Shown: positions 30,519 through 38,435 of the stretch, piece after piece
Layout of the letters: each line of letters starts with the position of its first letter
Position numbering within the stretch: position 1 is the first letter of the stretch
NCBI GenBank assembly: GCA_021199235.1
Contig: JAJQIL010000071.1
Location: 1-38,519 of the forward strand
Length of the DNA: 38,519 nt
DNA from: Lachnospiraceae bacterium
GTDB lineage: Bacteria; Bacillota; Clostridia; Lachnospirales; Lachnospiraceae
Direction: 5' to 3'
Program-made: the position numbers and the translations under genes
The notes under the pieces: generated by a model
What the model was told of the DNA's origin: nothing
The model's input: only the letters and a program-made list of their open reading frames with translations
Database searches by the model: none

Positions 30519-31403
30519 CTACACCGTTATAAAATCCTTTATCTGTGAGAACACTCCGCTCTTGATCCCGGAAATGTTCTGAATTTCCTCAATCGACGCA
30601 AATGCACCGTGCTCCTCCCGGTACGCGATGATCGCGTCCGCTTTCGACTCACCAATCCCCGGCAATGTCATCAGCTCATCGTGGGCGGCTGTATTCAGGT
30701 TCACCTTTCCGTCAGAACTGTCCGCACCGGAAGCCCCCGTGCCGGTCGCCGCCGCATTCCCCATATCCGCAGATGCTGCGCTCACTGTTCCGGCCGCCGA
30801 AACACTGTCTGTACTCCCTGAAACCGAACTGTCCGATGTGCTCATACCTTCCGCGGTCATTCCTGATGCCCGCATCAGGTCTGTTTCTTCCATTGTATAA
30901 ATATAAAGCTTCTGTCCGTCGCTGACCGCAGCAGCCTGATTCAGCCATTCTTCATCGGCTTCCGACGAAAAACCTCCGGCCAGCGCTACCGCATCACAGA
31001 CACGCATATCCGTCGTGACCGGATAGACCCCAGGCTCTTTCACCGCGCCGCAGACATAGACATAGCCCACGATCGCTTCGGTCTGCGCTTCCGTCCCGGC
31101 CTGCACAGACTCCGTACCCGTATCCAGACCCGCAAGGGTCCCGAGTGAGCCTGACGCTCCGGCGTTGTCCGCTGTGCCATCCGCCGAAGCAATAACATCG
31201 GACTCTAAGCCCGCGGACACACTGTCTGCAGCAGTGTCAGCCGCTTCAGATTCCGACGCTGAAACCGCAGTATCTGCGCTCCCCGCCTCCGTCTGCGCCG
31301 CAAGCCCTGTCGTATAAAGCGGCTCGTCTTTTGTACATCCGAAGATCATCATCAGGGCAACGCATAACAGGGCTGTAACCAGCCCTCTCTTATTCATAAG
31401 CAT
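30519..31403 (-). CDS. comEA: ComEA-like lipoprotein (SLBB + helix-hairpin-helix)
   Basis: Predicted surface DNA receptor for transformation. The N-terminus has a lipobox ending MIFGC, so it is lipid-anchored, not held by the single transmembrane helix typical of Bacillus ComEA. A Ser/Ala/Asp-rich linker leads to an SLBB domain (about 112-172; VYVCGAVKEPGVYPV, VCDAVALAGG), a second low-complexity linker and two HhH motifs (KVNLNTAAHDELMTLPGIGESKADAIIAYREEHGAF, IEEIQNISGI). 294 aa. Start: ATG at 31403 or 31397; the ribosome site is weak for both. A good promoter lies 45 bp upstream. It is the first gene of the set that ends with comEC, which provides the channel. Confidence 0.88.
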   Translation of the reverse strand: MLMNKRGLVTALLCVALMMIFGCTKDEPLYTTGLAAQTEAGSADTAVSASESEAADTAADSVSAGLESDVIASADGTADNAGASGSLGTLAGLDTGTESVQAGTEAQTEAIVGYVYVCGAVKEPGVYPVTTDMRVCDAVALAGGFSSEADEEWLNQAAAVSDGQKLYIYTMEETDLMRASGMTAEGMSTSDSSVSGSTDSVSAAGTVSAASADMGNAAATGTGASGADSSDGKVNLNTAAHDELMTLPGIGESKADAIIAYREEHGAFASIEEIQNISGIKSGVFSQIKDFITV

Positions 31404-31447
31404 AAATTGTTCGCAGTCATCACTGCCGTTTCCCCATATGCGAATTT

Positions 31448-31476
31448 ATTTTAACGAAAAAATTACATATTTGCAA
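31448..31476 (-). promoter_or_regulatory. Promoter of the comEA-regulator-kinase-gerMN-comEC set
   Basis: On the minus strand TTGCAA (31471-31476), a 17-bp spacer and TAAAAT (31448-31453). Transcription would begin near 31441, about 40 nt upstream of the comEA-like start. Confidence 0.65.
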
Positions 31477-31680
31477 CAGATTTTTAAAGTTTAGAAAAAA
31501 ATTAAGGATGCAGACTTACACACAATTCAGAATTTTCTGACTACAGAACCAATTCACCAATTTTTCATCTGTCAACCCTTTTTCGACAAAAATTTGCATT
31601 TTTCGCCTTTTTATCACAATCCACAAAACGGACGTTCTTTTAAAAATACTATGTAAACCATGTAAAATTTCCGTCAAAAA

Positions 31681-31752
31681 TGTGGATAATGTGGATAACT
31701 TCGTGTATAAGTCCATTTTATCGGGCTTTTTTATCCACAATCCTGTGAATAA
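31681..31752. other. Cluster of four DnaA-box-like 9-mers
   Basis: TGTGGATAA at 31681-31689 and again at 31690-31698 (directly abutting), TTATCCACA at 31731-31739, and TGTGAATAA at 31744-31752. The first three are exact matches to the DnaA consensus TTATCCACA and the fourth is the TTATTCACA variant. AT-rich DNA lies on the left side (31440-31680). dnaA, dnaN and rpmH are not in the window. Confidence 0.6.
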
Positions 31753-31753
31753 A

Positions 31754-31780
31754 TCGGGGAAAACTTTTCAGTCTCCCCGA
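31754..31780 (-). terminator. Possible terminator hairpin
   Basis: ATCGGGGA and TCCCCGAT form an 8-bp stem; on the minus strand it is followed by TTTATTC. It could end transcription from the gene at 32060, though it lies 280 bp beyond that stop codon. Confidence 0.4.
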
Positions 31781-32059
31781 TACGCTGTTTCTTTCCCGTT
31801 CATTTGTTTTGTGCAGGATTACTTTCCGGATTTTCGTATTTCGTGTTTTGCCGCGATTTTCCGATTAATTATTGTCAGATTTTTATCGCGGTTTTCTGAT
31901 AATTTTAAAGTTGTATATGTCCCACTCCTGCAACCCATATATTTCACCACGGAGCTTGCCGCCTGACAATCTGTGTTCTGGCGCAAACCTTTTTTACCGG
32001 ATACTCCTCCCCAGGCAGTCTCATCCGTCAGCGGTATACATCGGGGCATTACTGTTCCG

Positions 32060-34540
32060 TCACTCAATCTCCGTATTCAGATACGACACGAACCGGTTCC
32101 CGGCCGCCTCGAACAGCGCCAGGCTGTCGTTCGGCCCGTAGTAGTAGGTCTCAGTCTCACCCGGATTCAGGAGGATCAGGTTCCCGTAATCGTCATAGCC
32201 GGTGATGATCACGCTGCCAGTCTCCGTGGCGGCGATCACTGCCTTGCCTTCACTGACAAAATAGAGCACCTGGTCCAGCGAGCAGCCGGTCAGTTCCACT
32301 ACATCCTGTCCAAGCGCCTCCTCCAGTACATCCACGTCCATCGTGCCGGTCTTTATAATATCCGGAATCCTGTCGAGACTGATGCTTGCCTCGTCCGCCT
32401 GGTTGCCGCGCTCCCAGACGTATTCCTTCGCGTCATTGATGACGACGCCCACTGTCTCATCGGCGCGGAGGATTGCTTCCACCGCAGTCGGCCAGCAGCT
32501 GTCCAGGCTTCCGCCCGCATAGACGTAGTACAGCTTCTCCTTCTCTGTATTTGCCGGAATCTCCACGGACACACTGCTGCTCTCCGAGGTGAATTTTCCG
32601 GTCACGACCTGCGGATTCTCATCCGTGATCGTGGCACCGACACGCAGCAGGATCTCCGTCTGCTTTGTGTCATCCGTCTCCGTAGCGATACCATATTCAA
32701 CATTGTCTTCCGTGTCTGTGCTGACGATCGTGTCAGACGTTGTCTCGACGAACTCCCCTTCGGACTTCGCCACGCGGGTGAGCGTCAGCATGCTGTTCGA
32801 CTGCGTTACCTCTGTCACATAGGAGCCTGTCGGCGTATAATTTTTGATCGTCTCGCCTTCCTCATCCAATATGGAAAGCGTATACATCGGGAACACCTCC
32901 GTGCCCTCGCTGGAACTGTCAATATCAGAAAGAAGCGCCACGCCACAGACCAGATTTTCTTCCATATAACATACCGGCCGGATGCGTTCGTTTTCGCCGC
33001 AGGCAACCTCCCGGATCTCACCCGTCTCCAGATCGATCGTGCACAGTGTCTGGGAATTGTAGCGTTCTCCCTCAGCAAGCCAGCTGAAATAGCGGTTGGA
33101 AGCCGAGCTCGTATAACAGTCGTTGTTGACACCGGTGATCACACTCTCATACTCACCGGTCGCAAGATCAATCCGGTACACCACGTTTTCCAGCAAAAGA
33201 TAAAAGTCCTGGCCATCGTCCGTCAGATAGGCCAGTGAATCAATATCCAGCTTCAGGCTGTCATAGGCCTCCTCCACGCGCACAAACAGCAGCTCCTCAG
33301 AGGTCGCCGAGGAATCCTCATAATGATAGAGCGCGACGCCGTTTTCTCCCTCGTGATCCCCCCGGTTCATGTAGCCGGAGACGACATACCACACGTCCCC
33401 CGATTCATCCACCCGCAGAATTTTGATGTTATTCTGGTCATAAAAATCGCGGTAATCAATGTCGTCCTCCTGCGCAAAATCAAACACGCAGGTCATTTTT
33501 CCGCCGTTGATCTCATAAGTCCAGAGCGCGTTTTCCTGTACAAAAGCCACCACGCTCTTACTCTCGTCAAACGCATATTCCACATCGCTGTCCGTGATGC
33601 CGAGGTTGATACCGCCGGACTCCAGAACCTCCCGGTCCGTGTTAAAGACCTCGTCCGTCGTCCTCGTAAAATCCAGCAGATAGACACGCGTATCCGTATA
33701 ACGCAGGCGATAAAATTCCCTGACGTTGTATGTGCAGGTCACCCCGTCGTCGTCCACGGCGGAAATCCGGTAATACAGTACAAAAGAGGCCGTCGTACCG
33801 TTGATATCGACCAGGCTCGGCGTAGGCTTGTACGCGATCTGCGGGTTCAGGTCGCCCCACATCAGCTGCGCCACCGTATCATGGATGTCCATCGTCGCGA
33901 GTGTCTGGCTTGTCCCCGTCGTATCATCCGGCTCCACCGCCACGCCAAGAGAATCCTGATCCGTCTTGTTGACACACTTCGCATAAAATCCGGTCACAAA
34001 ATCCAGATAGGAATCCAGATGGAGGCCGTCCTCCAGCAGCAGTCTGGTGTAAAAATAAATGTCCCGTCCTCCGGCGGACACCTGAATTTTCAGAATATAC
34101 TCCTGATTCAGAAGCATCTGATTCTGGATCGTCAGGATCGCGGCAAGATATCCGTCCTCATCCTCGGTGAGATTGATCACGCTCGTATTTTCCAGCGACT
34201 CGCTGCCGTCAAGGGAAAGTACCTCATACGATACGCTCTCTACATTCGAGTCAAACGTCTGAATCCGGATATCCAGCTCATGGCTCGCGTCAAGGATCGT
34301 CACGGTATCGCGGATATAATTGACGTCCATCTCACAGGCGTATCCGTGCAGACAGTTGTAGCTGACATCGTCATTTAGCATATAGACAAGCGGAAACGTC
34401 GAAGACGCCATTGCGGAGGAGGTATTCGGCGTCGTCTGGTTCAGCAGCCTCGCAAACACATACACCGCCACGATAAACACGGTCAGCAGGACCAGTATAT
34501 GGATGAGTGTATTTCTTACTGTTTTCAATATCTTCTGCAT
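32060..34540 (-). CDS. Large membrane-anchored extracytoplasmic protein of unknown function
   Basis: 826 aa. One N-terminal transmembrane helix (LIHILVLLTVFIVAVYVFARLL, about 12-33) and no lipobox, so most of the protein is outside the cell. The middle (about 250-640) has repeated short beta-strand patterns such as DVWYVVSGYMN, DFYLLLENVVYRIDLATGEYESV and LCTIDLETGEIREV, suggestive of a beta-propeller. The end (about 690-826) resembles a C39-like papain-fold domain (TGCSLDQVLYFVSEGKAVIA, then GSVIITGYDDYGNLILLNPGE), but the usual catalytic His is not at its expected place. I do not recognise a named family. AGGAGA lies before the ATG. Confidence 0.8.
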   Translation of the reverse strand: MQKILKTVRNTLIHILVLLTVFIVAVYVFARLLNQTTPNTSSAMASSTFPLVYMLNDDVSYNCLHGYACEMDVNYIRDTVTILDASHELDIRIQTFDSNVESVSYEVLSLDGSESLENTSVINLTEDEDGYLAAILTIQNQMLLNQEYILKIQVSAGGRDIYFYTRLLLEDGLHLDSYLDFVTGFYAKCVNKTDQDSLGVAVEPDDTTGTSQTLATMDIHDTVAQLMWGDLNPQIAYKPTPSLVDINGTTASFVLYYRISAVDDDGVTCTYNVREFYRLRYTDTRVYLLDFTRTTDEVFNTDREVLESGGINLGITDSDVEYAFDESKSVVAFVQENALWTYEINGGKMTCVFDFAQEDDIDYRDFYDQNNIKILRVDESGDVWYVVSGYMNRGDHEGENGVALYHYEDSSATSEELLFVRVEEAYDSLKLDIDSLAYLTDDGQDFYLLLENVVYRIDLATGEYESVITGVNNDCYTSSASNRYFSWLAEGERYNSQTLCTIDLETGEIREVACGENERIRPVCYMEENLVCGVALLSDIDSSSEGTEVFPMYTLSILDEEGETIKNYTPTGSYVTEVTQSNSMLTLTRVAKSEGEFVETTSDTIVSTDTEDNVEYGIATETDDTKQTEILLRVGATITDENPQVVTGKFTSESSSVSVEIPANTEKEKLYYVYAGGSLDSCWPTAVEAILRADETVGVVINDAKEYVWERGNQADEASISLDRIPDIIKTGTMDVDVLEEALGQDVVELTGCSLDQVLYFVSEGKAVIAATETGSVIITGYDDYGNLILLNPGETETYYYGPNDSLALFEAAGNRFVSYLNTEIE

Positions 34541-34574
34541 ATAAAATTTCTCCTGTATGAATGGGTACTTTTTC

Positions 34575-34580
34575 AGTATA
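34575..34580 (-). promoter_or_regulatory. Candidate -10 for the large membrane-anchored protein
   Basis: TATACT on the minus strand, about 35 bp upstream of the start codon, with no convincing -35 at 16-18 bp. The 298-bp divergent gap also holds two small hairpins (GGAAAC/GTTTCC near 34621-34635, and CCCTGAAGC/GCTTTAGGG near 34640-34660) of unknown role. Confidence 0.35.
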
Positions 34581-34698
34581 CTATCTTGCCGGAAAAAAAG
34601 CCACTGATTTTTATGATGCGGGAAACTTTGTTTCCTTTCCCCTGAAGCAATGCTTTAGGGCAACCACACATTCTGAAAGCTTATATTTTTTTGATATA

Positions 34699-34727
34699 TT
34701 GCAATTTAGCATCGGGCTGCATATAAT
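34699..34727 (+). promoter_or_regulatory. Promoter of the MATE transporter gene
   Basis: TTGCAA (34699-34704) and TATAAT (34722-34727) with a 17-bp spacer. The leader would be about 105 nt; I see no riboswitch in it. Confidence 0.7.
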
Positions 34728-34838
34728 GGGGAGCGGTGCAATTTTCAAGGAAAAAACGAAATCACTGTAAAGAACCTGAGCACTTACAAACCGAAATTAC
34801 GGACTATGTAAATTCAGCAGAAAAGGGAGTAAACGTTC

Positions 34839-36173
34839 ATGAACAAAGATCTGACTTACGGAGACCCGGAAAAGGTTCTCTGGCAATTCTGCCTGCCGCT
34901 CTTTGGCAGCATTATTTTTCAGCAGCTCTACAACATCGCCGACAGCCTCGTCGCGGGCAAATTCATTGGAGAAACCGCGCTGGCCGCCGTCGGCAACAGC
35001 TATGAGGTGACGCTGATCTTTCTGGCGTTCGCGTTCGGCTGCAACATTGGCTGTTCCGTCGTCGTCTCACAGCTGTTCGGCGCGCATGATTATGGAAATT
35101 TAAAGACCGCGGTCTCCACCGCATGGATCGCCAGCGCCATCCTTTGCGTCCTGCTGATGCTGACTGGACTTATAAGCTGCGGACAGCTGCTGCGCCTGAT
35201 CAACACGCCCGATGAAGTCTTCGCAGACTCAAAGCTATACCTGAACATCTACATCTGGGGGCTTCCGTTTGTCTTTTTCTATAATATCTCGACCGGCATT
35301 TTTTCCGCGCTGGGCGACTCCAAAACACCCTTTTGGTTCCTGGCTGCATCGTCGACCTCCAACATCGCGGTCGATATTCTTTTCGTGACGGCGTTTCATA
35401 TGGGTGCCGCGGGCGTCGCGTGGGCGACCTTTCTCTGCCAGGGCGTCAGCTGTATCCTGTCCGTCCTTGTGGTTCTGCGCCGCTTAAACGCGATTCCTCA
35501 CACGCAAAAAGCGCCTCTGTTTTCGTTCCGCCTTCTGAAACGCTTCGCCGCGATCGCGATTCCGAGCATTTTGCAGCAGAGCTTTATTTCCGTGGGCAAC
35601 ATGATCATCCAGGGCGTCATCAACAGCTTCGGCACCGGCGTCATGGCAGGTTATTCCGCTTCCGTAAAGCTGAACAATCTGGTGATTACCTCATTTACCA
35701 CACTTGGCAACGGCATCTCCAATTTCACCGCCCAGAACATCGGCGCGGGCAAACGATCACGCGTAAAGGACGGCTTCCGCGCCGGTGTCAAAATGGTCTG
35801 GATGCTGAGCGTGCCTATTGTTCTTCTGTACCTTGTATTTGGCAAATACCTGCTGTATCTCTTCCTGGATGAGCCGACGACCGTCGCGCTGCAGACCGGC
35901 ATCACGTACCTGCGGATTCTTTCGCCGTTCTACTTTATTGTCTCCGTCAAGCTCGTCGCGGATGGAATCCTCAAGGGAGCCAGTCTGATGAAACTGTTTA
36001 TGATCTCCACGTTCACCGACCTGATCCTCCGTGTCTCGCTCGCCGTCCTTTTGTCCGGAACCGCCCTCGGCTCGACCGGAATCTGGTGTGCATGGCCGAT
36101 CGGTTGGACCATCGGAACTGCTTTGTCCGTCCTGTTTTACCGCAAAAGCACGAGTGGAAAAGTCGCGGCATGA
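34839..36173 (+). CDS. MATE-family multidrug/sodium (or proton) antiporter
   Basis: Inner-membrane efflux transporter of the NorM/DinF-like group. The opening DLTYGDPEKVLWQFCLPLFGSIIFQQLYNIADSLVAGKFIGETALAAVG is characteristic of clostridial MATE proteins, and the second half repeats the fold (IAIPSILQQSFISVGNMIIQGVINSFG, VITSFTTLGNGISNFTAQNIGAG). About twelve hydrophobic helices can be counted in 444 aa, normal length. AAGGGAG lies about 10 bases before the ATG. It is monocistronic from its own promoter and divergent from the large membrane-anchored protein gene. The substrate cannot be read from the sequence. Confidence 0.93.
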   Translation: MNKDLTYGDPEKVLWQFCLPLFGSIIFQQLYNIADSLVAGKFIGETALAAVGNSYEVTLIFLAFAFGCNIGCSVVVSQLFGAHDYGNLKTAVSTAWIASAILCVLLMLTGLISCGQLLRLINTPDEVFADSKLYLNIYIWGLPFVFFYNISTGIFSALGDSKTPFWFLAASSTSNIAVDILFVTAFHMGAAGVAWATFLCQGVSCILSVLVVLRRLNAIPHTQKAPLFSFRLLKRFAAIAIPSILQQSFISVGNMIIQGVINSFGTGVMAGYSASVKLNNLVITSFTTLGNGISNFTAQNIGAGKRSRVKDGFRAGVKMVWMLSVPIVLLYLVFGKYLLYLFLDEPTTVALQTGITYLRILSPFYFIVSVKLVADGILKGASLMKLFMISTFTDLILRVSLAVLLSGTALGSTGIWCAWPIGWTIGTALSVLFYRKSTSGKVAA

Positions 36174-36299
36174 ATTCTCCGTCTTTTGCAGGCATCATCT
36201 GCAACAGAGAGTTCAGTCTCAGGCATTGAATGATTCAGGCTGAGCAGGGGGTAACCTCGGCTTCACTTGATTCAGGCTGTAAAAGGATGTGTTGCGATG
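36174..36299. other. Gap between MATE gene and hypothetical, with short repeats
   Basis: Contains TTGCAG/CTGCAA just after the MATE stop (a weak hairpin without U-tract) and two direct copies of TGATTCAGGCTG (near 36229 and 36268). A CTCAGGC/GCTGAG-type hairpin spans about 36213-36243. I see no gene. Confidence 0.4.
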
Positions 36300-36932
36300 T
36301 CACAGCGCATTCACGCCCCTGCAGGTCCTGTAGCGCGATCTTCGACGGTGCATTTCCTGCAACAGCATCACCCGGATGAGATCCTCCGGCGCGCTGTCAC
36401 CGCCTGCTTTTTTACGCGCCGCGTCGGCAATTCTTTTTTGCAGCGTGTAGATGGTCGTATAGTCCGGATATTCATCAAACATGGGACTCCCCTCATATTC
36501 CAGCCGGTCGCATTCCTCCTCAACCAGTTCCAGCAGTTCTTTCGCCGCATTCGGGTACATTCCCTGCAGCATGCGGAAATCCCGTTCTTCCGAAAGCTCG
36601 CCTGCCGGCAGCATACCCATGCATGCTGCAGCGCTGCTCAAACGCGCAGCGTTTTCTACATGAGCAGCGCGTTCTGCCGCCGATGCGCAGCGAGGGGGCA
36701 TTTCCAAGTAGCCATAGATTTCTTCACCGGAGCCGAAACCGCCCGCAGGTTTTCTGAAACCCGTGTCACCAGAAAAGTTTCCACTGGCACAGGCCGTGCA
36801 TCCAACACGCATTCCGCCCACTGTCTCCATGGGATCAGGAACATTTTCTCCGCTTTGATTTCCGGTCCCTGTGTTAATTTCCCTTTGTTTCTGTCCAGCT
36901 TCCCTGTTTCTTTTATCACTTAGATAACCCAT
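36300..36932 (-). CDS. Conserved hypothetical protein carrying an in-frame repeat element
   Basis: 210 aa, no named family. The C-terminal 100 residues look like a conserved core: RDFRMLQGMYPNAAKELLELVEEECDRLEYEGSPMFDEYPD, then a helix and EDLIRVMLLQEMHRRRSRYR. I recall similar small proteins in Lachnospiraceae without known function. The N-terminal half is Gly/Ser-rich and low in complexity, and contains EMPPRCASAAERAAHVENAAR, encoded by the 68-bp palindromic element (36633-36700) also found in the nucleoside kinase. No signal peptide or membrane helix. The ribosome site is weak (AGGTGCGG before the ATG), so the start is uncertain. Confidence 0.65.
   Translation of the reverse strand: MGYLSDKRNREAGQKQREINTGTGNQSGENVPDPMETVGGMRVGCTACASGNFSGDTGFRKPAGGFGSGEEIYGYLEMPPRCASAAERAAHVENAARLSSAAACMGMLPAGELSEERDFRMLQGMYPNAAKELLELVEEECDRLEYEGSPMFDEYPDYTTIYTLQKRIADAARKKAGGDSAPEDLIRVMLLQEMHRRRSRYRTCRGVNAL
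36633..36700 (-). mobile_element. Second 68-bp palindromic element, inside a coding region
   Basis: Outer stem GCTGCTCA/TGAGCAGC (extendable by GC/GC to 10 bp), inner AACGC/GCGTT, loop GCA, 3' bulge TTCTACA, then the 27-nt tail identical to the copy at 19301-19368. The outer stem differs at five of eight base pairs from the other copy, all compensated. No flanking direct repeat is evident here. Confidence 0.75.
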
Positions 36933-37021
36933 AACCGCACCTGTAGCTATTCCATTGCTTTATCTTATGCTTCAAAAAGAAAAACGTTCCATTTACATGC
37001 GCCGAGCCGCTCAATTCCCGC

Positions 37022-37050
37022 TTGCATAATCGAAGCGGTTGCGGTATATT
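37022..37050 (+). promoter_or_regulatory. Promoter of argG
   Basis: TTGCAT (37022-37027), a 17-bp spacer and TATATT (37045-37050). The leader would be about 33 nt, containing AGGAGGAAGG just before the start. Because the start codon lies at 37090, the longer open frame from 37039 cannot be the real one. Confidence 0.65.
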
Positions 37051-37089
37051 GAACGAAGCATAGCTATTCACGACAGGAGGAAGGATATT

Positions 37090-38313
37090 ATGAAAGAAAA
37101 AGTAGTTCTGGCATACTCAGGCGGGCTGGACACGACCGCGATCATCCCGTGGCTGAAAGAGAATTTCGATTACGATGTCGTCTGCTGCTGCATCGACGTC
37201 GGACAGGGCAATGAGCTGGACGGTCTGGATGAGCGCGCAAAGCTCTCCGGCGCATCCAAGCTGTATATTGAAAATATTGTCGATGAGTTCTGCGACGATT
37301 TCGTCATGCCGTGCGTCAAGGCCGGCGCGGTGTATGAGCACAAATACCTGCTCGGCACATCGATGGCCCGCCCGGCTATCGCGAAAAAGCTGGTCGAGAT
37401 CGCACGTAAAGAAAACGCGGTGGCGATCTGCCACGGCGCGACCGGCAAGGGCAACGACCAGATCCGTTTTGAGCTGGGCATCAAGGTGCTCGCTCCGGAC
37501 ATCAAGATCATCGCTCCGTGGCGCATGACCGATGTGTGGACCATGCAGTCCCGTGAGGACGAGATTGAATACTGTGAAAAGCACGGCATCCATCTTCCGT
37601 TCGCACAGGATTCCAGCTACAGCCGCGACCGCAACCTCTGGCACATCAGCCATGAAGGACTGGAGCTTGAAGATCCGGCCAACGAGCCGAATTACGACCA
37701 CATGCTGGTGCTCGGCGTAACGCCGGAAAAAGCGCCGGATCAGGGCGAATATGTGACCATGACGTTTGAAGCGGGCGTTCCGAAGACACTGAACGGTCGC
37801 GAAATGAAAGTATCCGAGATCATCACCGAGCTGAACGCCCTGGGCGGCAAGCACGGCATCGGCATCGTGGATATCGTCGAGAACCGCGTGGTCGGCATGA
37901 AGTCCCGCGGCGTCTATGAGACTCCGGGCGGCACGATCCTGATGGCTGCTCATGAGCAGCTCGAGGAACTGATCCTCGACCGCGAGACGCTGGAATGGAA
38001 GAAAAAGCTCGGCAGCCAGTTTGCACAGACCGTTTACGAGGGCAAATGGTTCACCCCGCTTCGCGAGGCGATCCAGGCATTTGTCGACGTGACGCAGGAA
38101 AATGTGACCGGCGAGGTGAAGTTCAAGCTCTACAAGGGCAACATCATCAAGGCCGGAACGACCTCCCCGTACTCTCTGTACAACGAGTCCCTGGCATCTT
38201 TCACGACCGGCGACCTGTACGATCACCACGACGCAGACGGCTTCATCACGCTGTTCGGCCTGCCGCTGAAGGTACGCGCGATGAAGAAAGCAGAGCTGGA
38301 AAACAAGAAATAA
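37090..38313 (+). CDS. argG: Argininosuccinate synthase
   Basis: Condenses citrulline and aspartate with ATP to argininosuccinate in arginine biosynthesis. The N-type PP-loop is LAYSGGLDTTAIIPWL. Also visible are CCCIDVGQGNELDGLDERA, the citrulline/aspartate-binding region with KYLLGTSMARPAIAKKLVEIA and CHGATGKGNDQIRFELG, and DSSYSRDRNLWHISHEGLELEDP. 407 aa, normal length. Start: AGGAGG lies about 8 bases before the ATG at 37090. No argH follows within the remaining 200 bp. The gene has its own promoter and a hairpin after the stop codon. Confidence 0.97.
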   Translation: MKEKVVLAYSGGLDTTAIIPWLKENFDYDVVCCCIDVGQGNELDGLDERAKLSGASKLYIENIVDEFCDDFVMPCVKAGAVYEHKYLLGTSMARPAIAKKLVEIARKENAVAICHGATGKGNDQIRFELGIKVLAPDIKIIAPWRMTDVWTMQSREDEIEYCEKHGIHLPFAQDSSYSRDRNLWHISHEGLELEDPANEPNYDHMLVLGVTPEKAPDQGEYVTMTFEAGVPKTLNGREMKVSEIITELNALGGKHGIGIVDIVENRVVGMKSRGVYETPGGTILMAAHEQLEELILDRETLEWKKKLGSQFAQTVYEGKWFTPLREAIQAFVDVTQENVTGEVKFKLYKGNIIKAGTTSPYSLYNESLASFTTGDLYDHHDADGFITLFGLPLKVRAMKKAELENKK

Positions 38314-38348
38314 AATCGAATACATTCTGGTTCATTCCAAAAATGGCA

Positions 38349-38381
38349 GGAGCAGACTGCATAAACGCTTTCTGCTCCTTT
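38349..38381. terminator. Hairpin after argG, terminator-like on both strands
   Basis: GGAGCAG (38349-38355) and CTGCTCC (38372-38378) form a 7-bp stem followed by TTTC on the plus strand. On the minus strand the same stem is followed, after four bases, by ATTTTTGG. Confidence 0.5.
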
Positions 38382-38397
38382 CACGCAGACTGCATAA
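38352..38397 (+). repeat. 13-bp direct repeat downstream of argG
   Basis: GCAGACTGCATAA occurs at 38352-38364 and 38385-38397 (period 33 bp), and similarity continues for about 10 bases. The first copy is partly within the post-argG hairpin. Confidence 0.6.
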
Positions 38398-38407
38398 CTC
38401 GTTTGCT

Positions 38408-38435
38408 GTATTAAAGCCCTTCATACCGCTGTCAA
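38408..38435 (-). promoter_or_regulatory. Candidate minus-strand promoter facing argG
   Basis: TTGACA (38430-38435 on the minus strand), a 16-bp spacer and TAATAC (38408-38413). A transcript would begin near 38400 and could end at the hairpin and T-run around 38335-38378, giving an RNA of about 70 nt. No reading frame fits. The rest of the window end (38436-38519) shows nothing I can assign. Confidence 0.35.

Larger units (their letters stand above)
31404..32059. other. 656-bp AT-rich gene-free region
   Basis: This is the longest gene-free stretch in the window and clearly richer in A/T than its surroundings. It holds the comEA promoter (31448-31476), four DnaA-box-like sites (31681-31752), a terminator-like hairpin (31754-31780), and overlapping inverted repeats at 31851-31903. 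Short open frames on both strands (for example 31516-31740 and 31819-32067) have no ribosome sites I trust and no recognisable protein. Confidence 0.6.

Noticed and set aside
31516-31740. Minus-strand open frame of 74 codons
   Set aside because: It includes the DnaA boxes, has no convincing ribosome site, and its composition matches AT-rich non-coding DNA.
31404-32059. Chromosomal replication origin (oriC)
   Set aside because: DnaA boxes and AT-rich DNA fit, but dnaA, dnaN, rpmH and gidA are absent and the flanking genes are not origin-linked. I therefore list it only as a DnaA-box cluster.
37022-37040. ArgR operator at the argG promoter
   Set aside because: TGCATAATCG resembles only part of an ARG box half-site and no symmetrical partner is visible; it could be tested by footprinting but is not supported by sequence.
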